Assembly: GCF_003751085.1 (NCBI RefSeq)
Contig: NZ_RJJY01000002.1
Coordinates: 2,046,001-2,110,000 of the forward strand
DNA: 64,000 nt
Origin: Micromonospora sp. Llam0
GTDB taxonomy: Bacteria; Actinomycetota; Actinomycetes; Mycobacteriales; Micromonosporaceae
Reading direction: 5' to 3'
The notes beneath the pieces are model-generated. The model was given only the letters and a program-made list of their open reading frames with translations, searched no databases and was not told where the DNA came from. Positions within the stretch are counted from its first letter, which is position 1. Each line of letters begins with the position of its first letter. This document shows positions 17,208 through 25,901 of this stretch, piece by piece. A program made the translations under genes and the position numbers.

Positions 17208-17834
17208 TCACCTGCCGACTGGCAACGCGGCGACCTCGTCGTCGGACACCTGGTGGAAATCCTGGTAGTAACGGCCGACGGCGCGGAAGTCCGCTGGCCG
17301 CAGCGGGCAGACGACCTCGTCGACCACGTCTTGGAGCGTGGCGATCGCCTCGGCCGAGCCGACCGGCACCGCCAGCACCACTCGGTCCGCACCGAGGCTT
17401 CGACTCACCGCGACCGCCGCCCGGGCCGACGCACCGGTGGCCAGCCCGTCGTCGACCAGGACGGCGGTCCGGCCGCGTAGGTCCAGCGGCGGCCGGTCGC
17501 CCCGGAACAGCCGCTCGCGGCGGCGCAACTCGGTGGTCTCCTCGGTGGTGATCTGGGTGATCTGTCCCGGGTCGAGCTGGTCGGCGATCTCCCGGTTCAG
17601 CACCCGCACTCCGCCCGGCCCGATCGCGCCGAAGGCGACCTCGGACGCCGACGGCAGGCCGAGTTTGCGGATGACCAGCACGTCGTACGCCACGTCGAGC
17701 TGGTCGGCGACCACCGCCGCAACCGGCGCCCCGCCCCGCAACAGTCCGAGGACGACGACGTCCGGTCGCCCCCGCAGCTGCGCCAACTGCCCGGCCAACT
17801 GCTCCCCGGCGTCGTGGCGGTCCCGGTATCCCAT
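17208..17834 (-). CDS. Phosphoribosyltransferase family protein
   Basis: A 208-residue type I phosphoribosyltransferase. The PRPP-binding loop is AVLVDDGLATGASARA at about residues 115-130, preceded by a family-typical LGLLRGGAPVA and LVIRKLGLPSASEVAFGAIG. This subfamily (often next to erythromycin-esterase or dienelactone hydrolase genes) transfers phosphoribosyl groups to an unknown acceptor. The ATG at 17834 is spaced about 8 bases from GAGG, better than the ATG at 17840. It is separated by 77 bases from the upstream fluoride-channel gene and may be cotranscribed. Confidence 0.8.
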   Translation of the reverse strand: MGYRDRHDAGEQLAGQLAQLRGRPDVVVLGLLRGGAPVAAVVADQLDVAYDVLVIRKLGLPSASEVAFGAIGPGGVRVLNREIADQLDPGQITQITTEETTELRRRERLFRGDRPPLDLRGRTAVLVDDGLATGASARAAVAVSRSLGADRVVLAVPVGSAEAIATLQDVVDEVVCPLRPADFRAVGRYYQDFHQVSDDEVAALPVGR

Positions 17835-17911
17835 CTCCATGTCCTCAAGGTGTACGCCGTTTCCCGTCCGTCCGCCGCGCGGTCGGGCGGATTCCACACC
17901 GACGGTCGCGG

Positions 17912-18283
17912 TCACCCTGCCAGGACGTCGCCGGCCAGGCGGCCGACCAGCAGCGCGGCGAATCCGGCCAGCAAGGTGCCGGTGGCGTAGCCGGCGGCCG
18001 TCCAGCGATCGCGTGTGGAGCCGCCGGCCAACTGGACCACCTCGTAGGCGAACGTCGAGTACGTGGTCAGCGCGCCGCAGAGGCCGGTGGCGAGCAGCCG
18101 GGCCAGCCAGCCGGCACCGGCCAGTCCGGCACCGGCGAGCAGGCCGATCAGCGCGGCCCCGGCCAGGTTGACCAGGAAGGTGCCCCAGAAGCTGGGCCGA
18201 CCGAGCCCCACCACGACCCGGTCGGTGAGGTAGCGAACCAGCGCGCCGACCGCCCCGCCGCACATCACCAGGAGCAGACTCAT
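17912..18283 (-). CDS. crcB: Fluoride channel CrcB/Fluc, copy 1
   Basis: A 123-residue, four-helix membrane protein. FLVNLAGAALIG holds the conserved pore asparagine and LCGALTTYSTFAYE is the helix-3 break motif of Fluc channels (canonical G-TT(F/Y)STF). GGAGG precedes the ATG. It is paired with a second copy immediately upstream, the arrangement seen in Gram-positive bacteria where the two subunits may form a heterodimer. No fluoride riboswitch is apparent. Confidence 0.92.
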   Translation of the reverse strand: MSLLLVMCGGAVGALVRYLTDRVVVGLGRPSFWGTFLVNLAGAALIGLLAGAGLAGAGWLARLLATGLCGALTTYSTFAYEVVQLAGGSTRDRWTAAGYATGTLLAGFAALLVGRLAGDVLAG

Positions 18284-18311
18284 CCCGTACCTCCCGGATG
18301 GTCGGGGCGGG

Positions 18312-18734
18312 TCACCGGACCCGCCGCGCGATCCGGTCGGCGAGCGGCCGGGCCGCCGCGCCGCCGAGCCAGACCGCGACCAGCGCGCCCGCCAGGGTGC
18401 CGAGCGCGTAGCCTGCGGCCAGCCCGGGCCGTCCGGCGGCGAGCAGGTCGGCGACCTCCAGGGTCTGGACCGAGAAGGTGGTGAAGCCGCCGAGTACGCC
18501 GGCACCGAGGAACGGCCGGAGCAGCCGGTTCGGCCGTGGCACGGCGGTGACCAACCGCATCAGGACACCGATCAACGCGCATCCGACGAGGTTGGTGACC
18601 AGGGTCGGCCAGGGCAGTCCACCTTCGGCCGGGCCCGGCCAGCCGGCGGCGATGCCGTAGCGGGCGGCCGCCCCGGCCGCGCCGCCGACAGCTACCACGG
18701 CGAGGACCGCCGGTGCCGCCGACCCTCGGGGCAT
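18312..18734 (-). CDS. crcB: Fluoride channel CrcB/Fluc, copy 2 (divergent helix-3 motif)
   Basis: A 140-residue four-helix protein with LVTNLVGCALIG (pore Asn) and VLGGFTTFSVQTLE. The usual STF is replaced by SVQ, so a Phe of the fluoride track is missing in this subunit while copy 1 keeps it. Its ATG shares one base with the stop of the upstream membrane-protein gene (18734), which implies translational coupling. Together with copy 1 it probably makes a heterodimeric fluoride exporter. Confidence 0.85.
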   Translation of the reverse strand: MPRGSAAPAVLAVVAVGGAAGAAARYGIAAGWPGPAEGGLPWPTLVTNLVGCALIGVLMRLVTAVPRPNRLLRPFLGAGVLGGFTTFSVQTLEVADLLAAGRPGLAAGYALGTLAGALVAVWLGGAAARPLADRIARRVR

Positions 18735-20113
18735 CACCGGTCGGGCCGGTACACCGGCACTGGCTCGTCGCGGTCCGGCGCGACCGCCTGCGCCTCGGTG
18801 ACCCGGAGCACGGGGACCCAGCTGAACAGGGCGACCGGGTAGAGCAGGTAGCCGAACCGGGTCGACGGCAGCAGCAGCGTCGCGGCCAGCAGGCCGAGGC
18901 CGCAGATCAGCGCCGCCGTGGCGGCGGTCCGTGGCGGCCGGCGGACCAGCCGTACCGCGATGGCGAACCCGGCGAGCAGCAGCAACCCGCCAGCGACGAT
19001 CCGCCCGCCGGGCATCCAGGTGGCGATCAGCATGCCGGGCAGCGGCGAGGCGGCCGGGCTGGCCACCATGCCGGCACCGAGTGGGAAGCCCAGCACGTTG
19101 TGGATCAGCGCGGCGTGGTCGACCACCGCCACCGGCAGCAGGGCGAGCAGCGGCAGGGTGATCCCGCCGGCCGCGACCCGACCCGCGGCCCGTCGACCAC
19201 GGGTGGCGGCGTGGCAGAGCAGCACCAGCAGGATCGGCCAGGCGAACAGCTTGAGCGCGGCGGCCGCGCCGATGGCCGTCCCGGCGGCCGCGTACCGGCC
19301 GCCGGCGCAGAGCACCAGGGCGAGCAGGGCGAGGGCCAACACCGGCAGGTCGTCGCCGCCGGTGCTCATGGCCAGCGCGGCGATCGGCAGTACGGTGCTG
19401 AGCTGAGCGGCGCGCACGAGTACCCGATCGCCGGCTGGGCCGGCCCGGCGCCGCGCCAGGGTGAGGGCAGCGGCCAGGGCGGCGAGGGTGGCGACGGCGA
19501 ACCAGACCCGGGCGTCGGTCCACCAACCGGTGCCGGCCAGCGCCCGGGGCAGCCCGAAGATCGCCATCCCGGGCTGGTACGGCAGGTAGCCGAGCAGCCG
19601 TTCGTCCGCCGGTAGCGCCGCGATCTGTTGTTCGGACAGGTACGGGCTGCCGTCGGCGAGTAGCCGGGAGGCACCGCCGTCGTCAACCACGACTACCTCT
19701 TCCTGGGCCCGGTCGGTGCGCCCATCGGCCCGCTGCTCGGCCTGCCGGACCAGAGGCACCGCGACCACCGCCGCCCAGGTGACTCCGGTCAGCCACGCGC
19801 GGGCGGTGCCGCCGGTCAGCCGCTGGTGGGCCGTGGTGCGCCGGACGACGAGTTGGCCGACCACGACGAGGGCGGCGGCCGCGTACCCGACGACCGCGAC
19901 GGCTCCCCAGGCTCGGTGCGGGGCGAGCGTGGAGGCGACCGCGGTGGCCGCCGCGAAGACTGCGGAGAGCAGATAGAGGGTCAGGTCGCCGACGAGGCCG
20001 TCGGCGCCCCGGTCCAGTTGTGCCCAGCGGCGGGCGGCGACGGCCCGCCACCGCCGGGCCGGGTCAGCCGGGCGGCGCTGGTGTGCTGCGGGTCCGGCCG
20101 CCGTGACGGTCAC
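18734..20113 (-). CDS. Polytopic membrane protein, GT87/DUF2029-like
   Basis: A 459-residue protein with a charged N-terminal tail and about 11 hydrophobic segments. A large first outer loop includes DGGASRLLADGSPYLSEQQ and LGYLPYQPGMAIFGLPRA; Pro-Tyr-Gln-Pro following an acidic loop resembles GT87 polyprenol-dependent transferases. Substrate unknown. It is first in a probable operon with the two crcB genes, coupled by a one-base overlap, although no functional link is known. Confidence 0.6.
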   Translation of the reverse strand: MTVTAAGPAAHQRRPADPARRWRAVAARRWAQLDRGADGLVGDLTLYLLSAVFAAATAVASTLAPHRAWGAVAVVGYAAAALVVVGQLVVRRTTAHQRLTGGTARAWLTGVTWAAVVAVPLVRQAEQRADGRTDRAQEEVVVVDDGGASRLLADGSPYLSEQQIAALPADERLLGYLPYQPGMAIFGLPRALAGTGWWTDARVWFAVATLAALAAALTLARRRAGPAGDRVLVRAAQLSTVLPIAALAMSTGGDDLPVLALALLALVLCAGGRYAAAGTAIGAAAALKLFAWPILLVLLCHAATRGRRAAGRVAAGGITLPLLALLPVAVVDHAALIHNVLGFPLGAGMVASPAASPLPGMLIATWMPGGRIVAGGLLLLAGFAIAVRLVRRPPRTAATAALICGLGLLAATLLLPSTRFGYLLYPVALFSWVPVLRVTEAQAVAPDRDEPVPVYRPDR

Positions 20114-20135
20114 GCCGGCAAGTCTGACAGAACGG

Positions 20136-22670
20136 TCAGGCTGGCAGGTGCGGTACCTTCTCGTTCCGGTGCCGTTGGCCGGCCCGGCGGGTCTGGTCGA
20201 TCCGGACCACGGCGCCTTCGTCGTGCAGTGGACTGGCCAGGCTGCCGGGGCGGCCGCCGGATCCGCACTGCAGCGCGGTGAGCAGCCGGTGGGCCGGCAT
20301 CGGCCGGGCGAACAGGTGTCCCTGACCGGCGGTGCAGCCGATCGTCCACAGCGTGCGGCGCTGTGGCTCGCTCTCCACGCCCTCGGCGACGACGGACAGG
20401 CCGAGGCTGCGGCCGAGGTCGACGGTCGACCGGATGACGGCGACCGCCTCGGAGGAGGCCTCCATGCTCATCACGAACGACCGCGCGATCTTGAGCTCGT
20501 GCACCGGGACCCGGGACAGCATGGACAGCGACGAGTAGCCGGTGCCGAACTCGTCCAGGGCGAGCCGTACCCCGGCGTCGCGGAGTTGGCCGAGCACCTG
20601 GTCGACCACTTCGAGCTGGCTGAGGGTGAGGGTCTCGGTCAGCTCCAGGATGAGCCGGTCGGGCGGGACGTCGTGGGCCTGCAACCGGGCCAGTACGGCA
20701 CCGGGGAACCGCCGGTCGAGCAGGCTGCGCGGGGACAGGTTGACCGCGACCGGCAGCGCGAAGCCGGCTTCGTGCCAGGTGGCGGCGGCGATCAGGGACT
20801 GTTCCAGGACCGCGTCGGCGAACGCGGGGAGCAGACCGGAGCGTTCGACGGTCTCCAGGAAGCGCTTCGGGTCGAGACGTCCCCGGTCGGGGTGCTGCCA
20901 GCGGGCGAGCGCCTCGGCGGCGATCACCTCCCCGGTGCCGAGATCGACGATCGGTTGGAAGTCGACGTTGAACTCGTGCTGGGCGACCGCCCGACGCAGG
21001 TCCCCGCCGAGCGCCAGCCGGCCGACGTCGGCGGTGTCCCGGCTGCGGGCGTAGACGGCGGTCCGGCCGCCGGATCGCTTCGCCTGGTACATCGCCACGT
21101 CGGCGCGGCGCAGCAGTTCGGCCATTCCGCCGCTGCCCGGTGCGACGGCGATGCCGCCGCTGGCCTCGACGTTTATCCGCATGCCGTCGAGTTCCATCGG
21201 TTCGCAGATCGCGGCGAGTAGCGCGTCCGCGCGGTGCGCGGCGATCGCGGGAGCCGGCAGCGTGGTCAGCAGTACGGCGAACTCGTCGCCGCCGAGCCGG
21301 GCCACCAGGCCACCGGGCTGCACGTTCACGGACAGTCGCCGGGCGACCTGGATCAGCACCTTGTCGCCGGCGCCGTGGCCGAGTGTGTCGTTGATCTCCT
21401 TGAAGTGGTTGAGGTCGACGAGGAGCAGCGCGGTGATCCCGCTGGTGCGCCGTCGGCCGAGCAGTTCGGAGCCGTGCTCCATCAGCCGGCGTCGGTTCGC
21501 CAGCCCGGTGAGTTCGTCCTGCGCGGCCTCCCGGGCGTGCCGTTCGGCGACCTGGTTCAGCTGCCGGTAGAGCGAGGCGTTGCGGACCGCCGTGCACAGT
21601 GCGGACGCGAAGGTACGCAGCGTGTAGTGCTCCCGGTCGGAGAATTTGACCGGGCCGGTCAGGCAGAGCCGCAGGGTGCCGACGCTGAGGGTGCTGCCCG
21701 GACCGGCGAGCGGCACGGCGATCACGGTCCGCATGTGCGGGGTGGGTGCGCTGCCGGTGGGGCCGTCGTACTGCACGCCGTCGCTGTTGCCCTGGACCAG
21801 CCGGGCGGGTTCGTTGAGTTCGACCTCGACCCGGTCGGTGGAGAACAGGTCGGCGGCCTGTACCACCGCGATGGACAGCACGGCGTCGAGATCGACGACG
21901 TTGAGCGCGTCGGTGGCCCGGGCGAGCCGCTGCCAGGCCTGCTGGTCGTCGCGGGCCCTGGCATGTCCGGCGTAGGCCAGGTGGATGCAGAGCACCACCG
22001 GTGGGATCGTCACCAGCAGCCACTGGTCCGCCTTGAGGATCAGCAGGATGGCGACGATCAGCGGGAACCGGATCACCGCGCTGGAGATCCTGAGTCCGAG
22101 GTTGTGCCGGAAGATGGCACAGAGCCCGGTTCCGGTGTCGCGGGCGATGACCGGGATGGTGAGCACCTCGTCGAGCACGACCGCCACGACATAGGCGGTG
22201 ACGAGTGGCCCGAAGAACGCCACGCTGTAGATCGCCAGCTCGGGATCCCAGTTCAGCGTGTGCAGGACGGCGCCAGCGGCGGAGGCGACGAGCATGTTCT
22301 TCGCGATGGCGAAGGTCGCCTTTATCCGGGCGATCCGTTGCACGATCATCGCGAGGCCGACACCTAGGCCGGTGCAGAGCACCACCAGGGTGGCGGGTGC
22401 CACCGCGAGTCCGACCAGGATGGCGACTTCGCTCCAAGCGATGGCGTGGGCTGTCGATCGGATCCGGACGCGCCATTTGACGGTGACCCCGACTGCGGCG
22501 AGGAAGACCAAGGCGGCGACGAGCGCCAATTCGTCGGGGGTGGTGACCAGCGACCCGGCGACGAGGTAGAGCGACGCGACACCGACGGCTACCGCACAAA
22601 CGGCGACGAGACCGACGAGCAGCACCAGCTGCCGATCGGTCTCGTTGTCGCGTCGAACCGTGCGGGTCAC
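20136..22670 (-). CDS. Membrane GGDEF-EAL c-di-GMP signalling protein
   Basis: An 844-residue protein: about six membrane helices (10-245), a GAF-like region (about 250-390), a GGDEF domain with intact RLGGDEF at about 457-463 and an EAL domain with EALARW near 586. The EAL domain keeps NLSPRSL, LELTET, the lysine in KIARSF, AEGVE and QGHLFARP, but the metal-binding DD pair reads LDEFGTGYSS (second Asp to Glu). No RxxD inhibitory site precedes GGDEF. It could make and/or degrade c-di-GMP; which activity dominates cannot be told. Start is GTG at 22670. It is monocistronic. Confidence 0.92.
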   Translation of the reverse strand: MTRTVRRDNETDRQLVLLVGLVAVCAVAVGVASLYLVAGSLVTTPDELALVAALVFLAAVGVTVKWRVRIRSTAHAIAWSEVAILVGLAVAPATLVVLCTGLGVGLAMIVQRIARIKATFAIAKNMLVASAAGAVLHTLNWDPELAIYSVAFFGPLVTAYVVAVVLDEVLTIPVIARDTGTGLCAIFRHNLGLRISSAVIRFPLIVAILLILKADQWLLVTIPPVVLCIHLAYAGHARARDDQQAWQRLARATDALNVVDLDAVLSIAVVQAADLFSTDRVEVELNEPARLVQGNSDGVQYDGPTGSAPTPHMRTVIAVPLAGPGSTLSVGTLRLCLTGPVKFSDREHYTLRTFASALCTAVRNASLYRQLNQVAERHAREAAQDELTGLANRRRLMEHGSELLGRRRTSGITALLLVDLNHFKEINDTLGHGAGDKVLIQVARRLSVNVQPGGLVARLGGDEFAVLLTTLPAPAIAAHRADALLAAICEPMELDGMRINVEASGGIAVAPGSGGMAELLRRADVAMYQAKRSGGRTAVYARSRDTADVGRLALGGDLRRAVAQHEFNVDFQPIVDLGTGEVIAAEALARWQHPDRGRLDPKRFLETVERSGLLPAFADAVLEQSLIAAATWHEAGFALPVAVNLSPRSLLDRRFPGAVLARLQAHDVPPDRLILELTETLTLSQLEVVDQVLGQLRDAGVRLALDEFGTGYSSLSMLSRVPVHELKIARSFVMSMEASSEAVAVIRSTVDLGRSLGLSVVAEGVESEPQRRTLWTIGCTAGQGHLFARPMPAHRLLTALQCGSGGRPGSLASPLHDEGAVVRIDQTRRAGQRHRNEKVPHLPA

Positions 22671-23156
22671 ACCCGTTCCTGATCTTGTTGCGCTGCGTGG
22701 CCCGCAGAACTACTGCTCGTCATCGGTAGACGACAGTATCAGTACCATTCGTTGCTGCGCATGGTCTTCCCCTCCACTCGATTGGGCAGTTGGTGCTGCC
22801 GGCTTCTTGCTGACAGGAGAACCATAGAGTTGCGATATGCCACTTGCATACGGATAAATGTCCATATGTGCATGATTAGTGAAGATGGCGGCGGTTTGTC
22901 ACCGTTGGTTATTGATCGCCGACGGAATGCACTCGAACAGGTTCGCTCATAACCTTATGGATTCCTTAGGCATGCACGATTTGCGGGCTGTAGTAGGTTT
23001 CCGCGAAGGTAATCCGGGAAGTGGGGTTCGGTGGGAGAAGTGGGAGGTGACATCCGGGCCGGCAGGGTCGCCGGTACGACCGGCCCGATGCCAACTCTGC
23101 CGCCAACCGTGGCGGTCGAGCCAGGGCCGACTGGTCTGCTCGATAGGCTCGTTCAG
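22671..23156. other. AT-richer non-coding region between the GGDEF-EAL gene and moaC
   Basis: About 480 bases with clearly lower GC than the surroundings, particularly 22800-23010. It probably holds the divergent promoters. I found no convincing coding sequence, tRNA or riboswitch consensus apart from the moaC -10 element at 23144. Confidence 0.5.
23144..23149 (+). promoter_or_regulatory. -10 element for a leaderless moaC transcript
   Basis: TAGGCT ends 7 bases before the moaC GTG, which lacks a Shine-Dalgarno sequence. The same hexamer with the same spacing precedes moeA. This arrangement places the transcription start at the start codon. Confidence 0.6.
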
Positions 23157-23648
23157 GTGACCGAGGCACCGAACCTGACCCATGTCGATGAGACCGGCGC
23201 CGCGCGGATGGTGGACGTCACCGCCAAGCCGCCGAGCGTCCGCCGTGCCGTGGCAGCGGGACGACTACGTACCACCGGCGAGGTTGTCGAACTGCTGCGC
23301 CGCGACGGCCTGCCCAAGGGCGACGCGCTGGCCGTCGCCCGGATCGCCGGCATCATGGGGGCCAAGCGCACCCCCGACCTGATCCCGCTGTGCCATCCGA
23401 TCGCGCTGCACGGCGTGGTCGTCGACCTGGCGCTGACCGCGGACTCCATCGAGATCACCGCCACGGTACGGACCGCTGACCGGACCGGGGTCGAGATGGA
23501 GGCGCTCACCGCGGTCGCCACCGCCGGGCTGACCCTGATCGACATGATCAAGGCGGTCGACCCGGCCGCGGTGCTGGACGACATCCGGGTGCTGTCCAAG
23601 GAAGGCGGCAAGACCGGCGACTGGCACCGCCCGGCGGACCGATCGTGA
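23157..23648 (+). CDS. moaC: Cyclic pyranopterin monophosphate synthase
   Basis: A 163-residue enzyme that converts the MoaA product to cyclic pyranopterin monophosphate in molybdenum cofactor synthesis. Family blocks are visible: LTHVDETGAARMVDVTAK, the LIPLCHPI motif, and GVEMEALTAVATAGLTLIDM followed by KAVDP. The GTG start at 23157 follows a TAGGCT -10 box, and no upstream start gives conserved sequence. It overlaps the next gene by 4 bases. Confidence 0.96.
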   Translation: MTEAPNLTHVDETGAARMVDVTAKPPSVRRAVAAGRLRTTGEVVELLRRDGLPKGDALAVARIAGIMGAKRTPDLIPLCHPIALHGVVVDLALTADSIEITATVRTADRTGVEMEALTAVATAGLTLIDMIKAVDPAAVLDDIRVLSKEGGKTGDWHRPADRS

Positions 23649-24127
23649 GCCCGTACGCCCGGGTGGTGGTCGCCTCCAACCGCGCCGCCGCCGGCGTCTA
23701 CTCCGACACCAGCGGTCCGCTGCTGGTGTCCGGCCTGCGTGACCTCGGCTGCCAGGTCGACGAACCGTTGGTCGTCGCCGACGGCGAACCGGTCACGCAG
23801 GCGCTGCGGCGGGCGGTCGCCGACGGGGTCCGGCTGGTCGTCACCAGCGGCGGCACCGGGATCACCCCTACCGACCGCACCCCGGAGGCGACCAGGGCGG
23901 TGCTCGACTACGAGATCCCGGGGATCGCCGAGGCGATCCGGGCGGTCAGCCGGTCGGCGGTGCCGACCGCCGCGCTGTCCCGGGGCATCGCCGGGGTGGC
24001 CGGTCGTACGTTGATCGTCAACCTGCCCGGCTCCACCGGCGGTGCCCGCGACGGCCTGGCCGTGCTCGGGCCGATCCTGCGCCACGCGCTCGACCAGTTG
24101 GCCGGCGGCGACCACCCACGCGGCTGA
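23645..24127 (+). CDS. mog: Molybdopterin adenylyltransferase MogA/MoaB family
   Basis: A 160-residue protein that should activate molybdopterin with AMP before metal insertion. Typical blocks: VVVASNRAAAGVYSDTSGP, VTSGGTGITPTDRTPEAT (TSGGTG), and LIVNLPGSTGGARDGL (the LPGS motif). The GTG start overlaps the moaC stop, so the two are translationally coupled. Confidence 0.93.
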   Translation: MSPYARVVVASNRAAAGVYSDTSGPLLVSGLRDLGCQVDEPLVVADGEPVTQALRRAVADGVRLVVTSGGTGITPTDRTPEATRAVLDYEIPGIAEAIRAVSRSAVPTAALSRGIAGVAGRTLIVNLPGSTGGARDGLAVLGPILRHALDQLAGGDHPRG

Positions 24128-24192
24128 CGCCACCGCCCCCGGCGCGGCTGACGCCACCACCCAGCAGCGCCCGGCAGCATCCGGCCGGCGGA

Positions 24193-24198
24193 TAGGCT
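24193..24198 (+). promoter_or_regulatory. -10 element for a leaderless moeA transcript
   Basis: TAGGCT ends 6 bases before the moeA GTG at 24205, matching the moaC arrangement. Confidence 0.6.
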
Positions 24199-24204
24199 CG
24201 GCCG

Positions 24205-25467
24205 GTGAGCGCCGAACCGACGACCGCCCCGGCCGCCCCGGCCGCCGGGCACCCACCCGCCGACTGGGGGCAGGCCCGCGCCCTGGTACACGCCGCCGGC
24301 CGGGCCGCCCGCCGCCCGCCGGTCCGGTTGCCGTTGCCGCAGGCCGACGGGACCATCCTCGCCGCGCCGCTGACCACCCTGACCGACCTGCCGGCCTTCC
24401 GCACCGCCAGCGTCGACGGCTGGGCGGTGCGCGGCGGCGCCCCGTGGCGGGTGGTCGGCCGGGTGCTGGCCGGTGGAGTGCCGCCGGAGCTGTCCGACGA
24501 CGGCACCGCGGTGCAGATCGCCACCGGCGCGATGGTCCCCGCCGGGGCCACCAGTGTGCTGCGGGTCGAGGAGTCGACGCTGGACGACACCGGACTGGTA
24601 CGCGGCGAGCCACGGCCACAGCCGGAGTGGCGCTCGCCCGGCGAAGAGGCGTCGGCCGGCGAGGAGCTGCTGGCGGCCGGTACGCCGGTCGACCCCGGGG
24701 TGATCGGCCTCGCCGCCTCCTGCGGCTACGACGACCTGCCGGTGTATCAGCGGATCCGGGCCGGCCTGCTGGTCTTCGGCGACGAACTGCTGACCACCGG
24801 GCCGCCCGGCGCCGGTCGGGTGCGCGACGCGCTCGGCCCGGCGGTGCCCGGATGGCTGCGCCGGTACGGCTGCGACCTGCCCGCCGAGGCGGTGACCGGG
24901 CCGGTCGCCGACACCCTCGCCGCGCACGTCGACGGGCTGCGGTCGGCGCTGGCCGGCGCCGATCTGGTCTGCACCACGGGCGGCACCATGCACGGCCCGG
25001 TGGACCACCTGCATCCGGCGCTGGCCGAGCTCGGGGCCGAGTACGTGGTCAACACGGTCGCGGTCCGACCCGGGTTCCCGATGCTGGTCGCCCGGGTGGC
25101 CGGTGCCGACGGCCGGGACCGGTTCGTCGCCGGCCTGCCCGGCAACCCGCAGTCGGCGATCGTCGCCCTGGTGTCCCTGGTCGCGCCGCTGCTCGCCGGG
25201 TTGCAGGGCAGGCAGCTGCCGACCCTGCCCCGGCACCGGCTGGGGGCGGCCGTGCCGGGTCGCGGTGACTTCACCCACCTTGCCCTGGTACGGGTCGATC
25301 CGGTGACCGGTACCGCGTACCCGTTGCGGCATGTCGGGTCGGCGATGCTGCGCGGGCTGGCCGCCGCCGCCGGCTTCGCGGTGATCCCGCCGGGCGGCAC
25401 CGGCCGCACCGACGACGAGGTGTCCGTCGTACCGTTGCCACTGCTGCCCGGGGAGCGTCTGCCGTGA
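24205..25467 (+). CDS. moeA: Molybdopterin molybdenumtransferase
   Basis: A 420-residue protein that inserts molybdenum into adenylylated molybdopterin. Recognisable parts include FRTASVDGWAV (usually S(A/V)DGYAV), IATGAMVPAGATSVLRVEE, LVFGDELLTTG, VCTTGGTMHGPVDHL, RPGFPML and FVAGLPGNPQSAIVALVSLV, followed by the small C-terminal domain. The GTG start is supported by the leaderless -10 element. It overlaps moaE by 4 bases. Confidence 0.94.
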   Translation: MSAEPTTAPAAPAAGHPPADWGQARALVHAAGRAARRPPVRLPLPQADGTILAAPLTTLTDLPAFRTASVDGWAVRGGAPWRVVGRVLAGGVPPELSDDGTAVQIATGAMVPAGATSVLRVEESTLDDTGLVRGEPRPQPEWRSPGEEASAGEELLAAGTPVDPGVIGLAASCGYDDLPVYQRIRAGLLVFGDELLTTGPPGAGRVRDALGPAVPGWLRRYGCDLPAEAVTGPVADTLAAHVDGLRSALAGADLVCTTGGTMHGPVDHLHPALAELGAEYVVNTVAVRPGFPMLVARVAGADGRDRFVAGLPGNPQSAIVALVSLVAPLLAGLQGRQLPTLPRHRLGAAVPGRGDFTHLALVRVDPVTGTAYPLRHVGSAMLRGLAAAAGFAVIPPGGTGRTDDEVSVVPLPLLPGERLP

Positions 25468-25901
25468 CCGTTCCGACCACCCGACCTGTCGTCTTGGTGT
25501 CGGTGACCTCGCAACCGCTCGACCTGGCCGCCCACGAGGCGGCGGTCGCCGACCCACGGGCCGGCGCGGTGGTGTCCTTTCAGGGCGTGGTCCGCGACCA
25601 CGATCACGGCCGGTCGGTGCTCAGCCTGGAGTACGAGGGCCATCCCAGCGCCGAGGACGTGCTGCGGGAGGTCGCCGACGAGGTGGCCGCCGATCCGGCG
25701 GTGCACGCCGTCGCCGTTTCGCACCGGCTGGGGCCGCTTACCATCGGCGAGGTGGCCCTGGTGGCGGCGGTCAGCACCGCGCACCGGGCGGCGGCCTTTG
25801 CCGCCTGCGCCCGGCTCGTCGACGAGGCGAAGGCCCGGCTGCCGATCTGGAAGCGGCAGATCTTCGCCGACGGCACCGAGGAGTGGGTCAACTGCCCCTG
25901 A
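25464..25901 (+). CDS. moaE: Molybdopterin synthase catalytic subunit
   Basis: A 145-residue large subunit of molybdopterin synthase. Signature parts are GAVVSFQGVVRDHDHG, LEYEGHPSAEDVL, AVSHRLGPLTIGEVAL, and the C-terminal KARLPIWKRQIFADG with active-site lysines. It partners with MoaD (37789-38106). The GTG start overlaps the moeA stop, and its 3' end overlaps the convergent mannosyltransferase-like gene by 14 bases. Confidence 0.95.
   Translation: MTVPTTRPVVLVSVTSQPLDLAAHEAAVADPRAGAVVSFQGVVRDHDHGRSVLSLEYEGHPSAEDVLREVADEVAADPAVHAVAVSHRLGPLTIGEVALVAAVSTAHRAAAFAACARLVDEAKARLPIWKRQIFADGTEEWVNCP

Noticed and set aside
17840..18800. Fluoride riboswitch near the crcB genes
   Set aside because: The crcB genes are within an operon with almost no leader and I found no crcB-motif consensus.
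22671..23156. c-di-GMP or molybdenum-cofactor riboswitch in the region between the GGDEF-EAL and moaC genes
   Set aside because: No GEMM or Moco core pattern is visible on either strand, and moaC appears to be leaderless.
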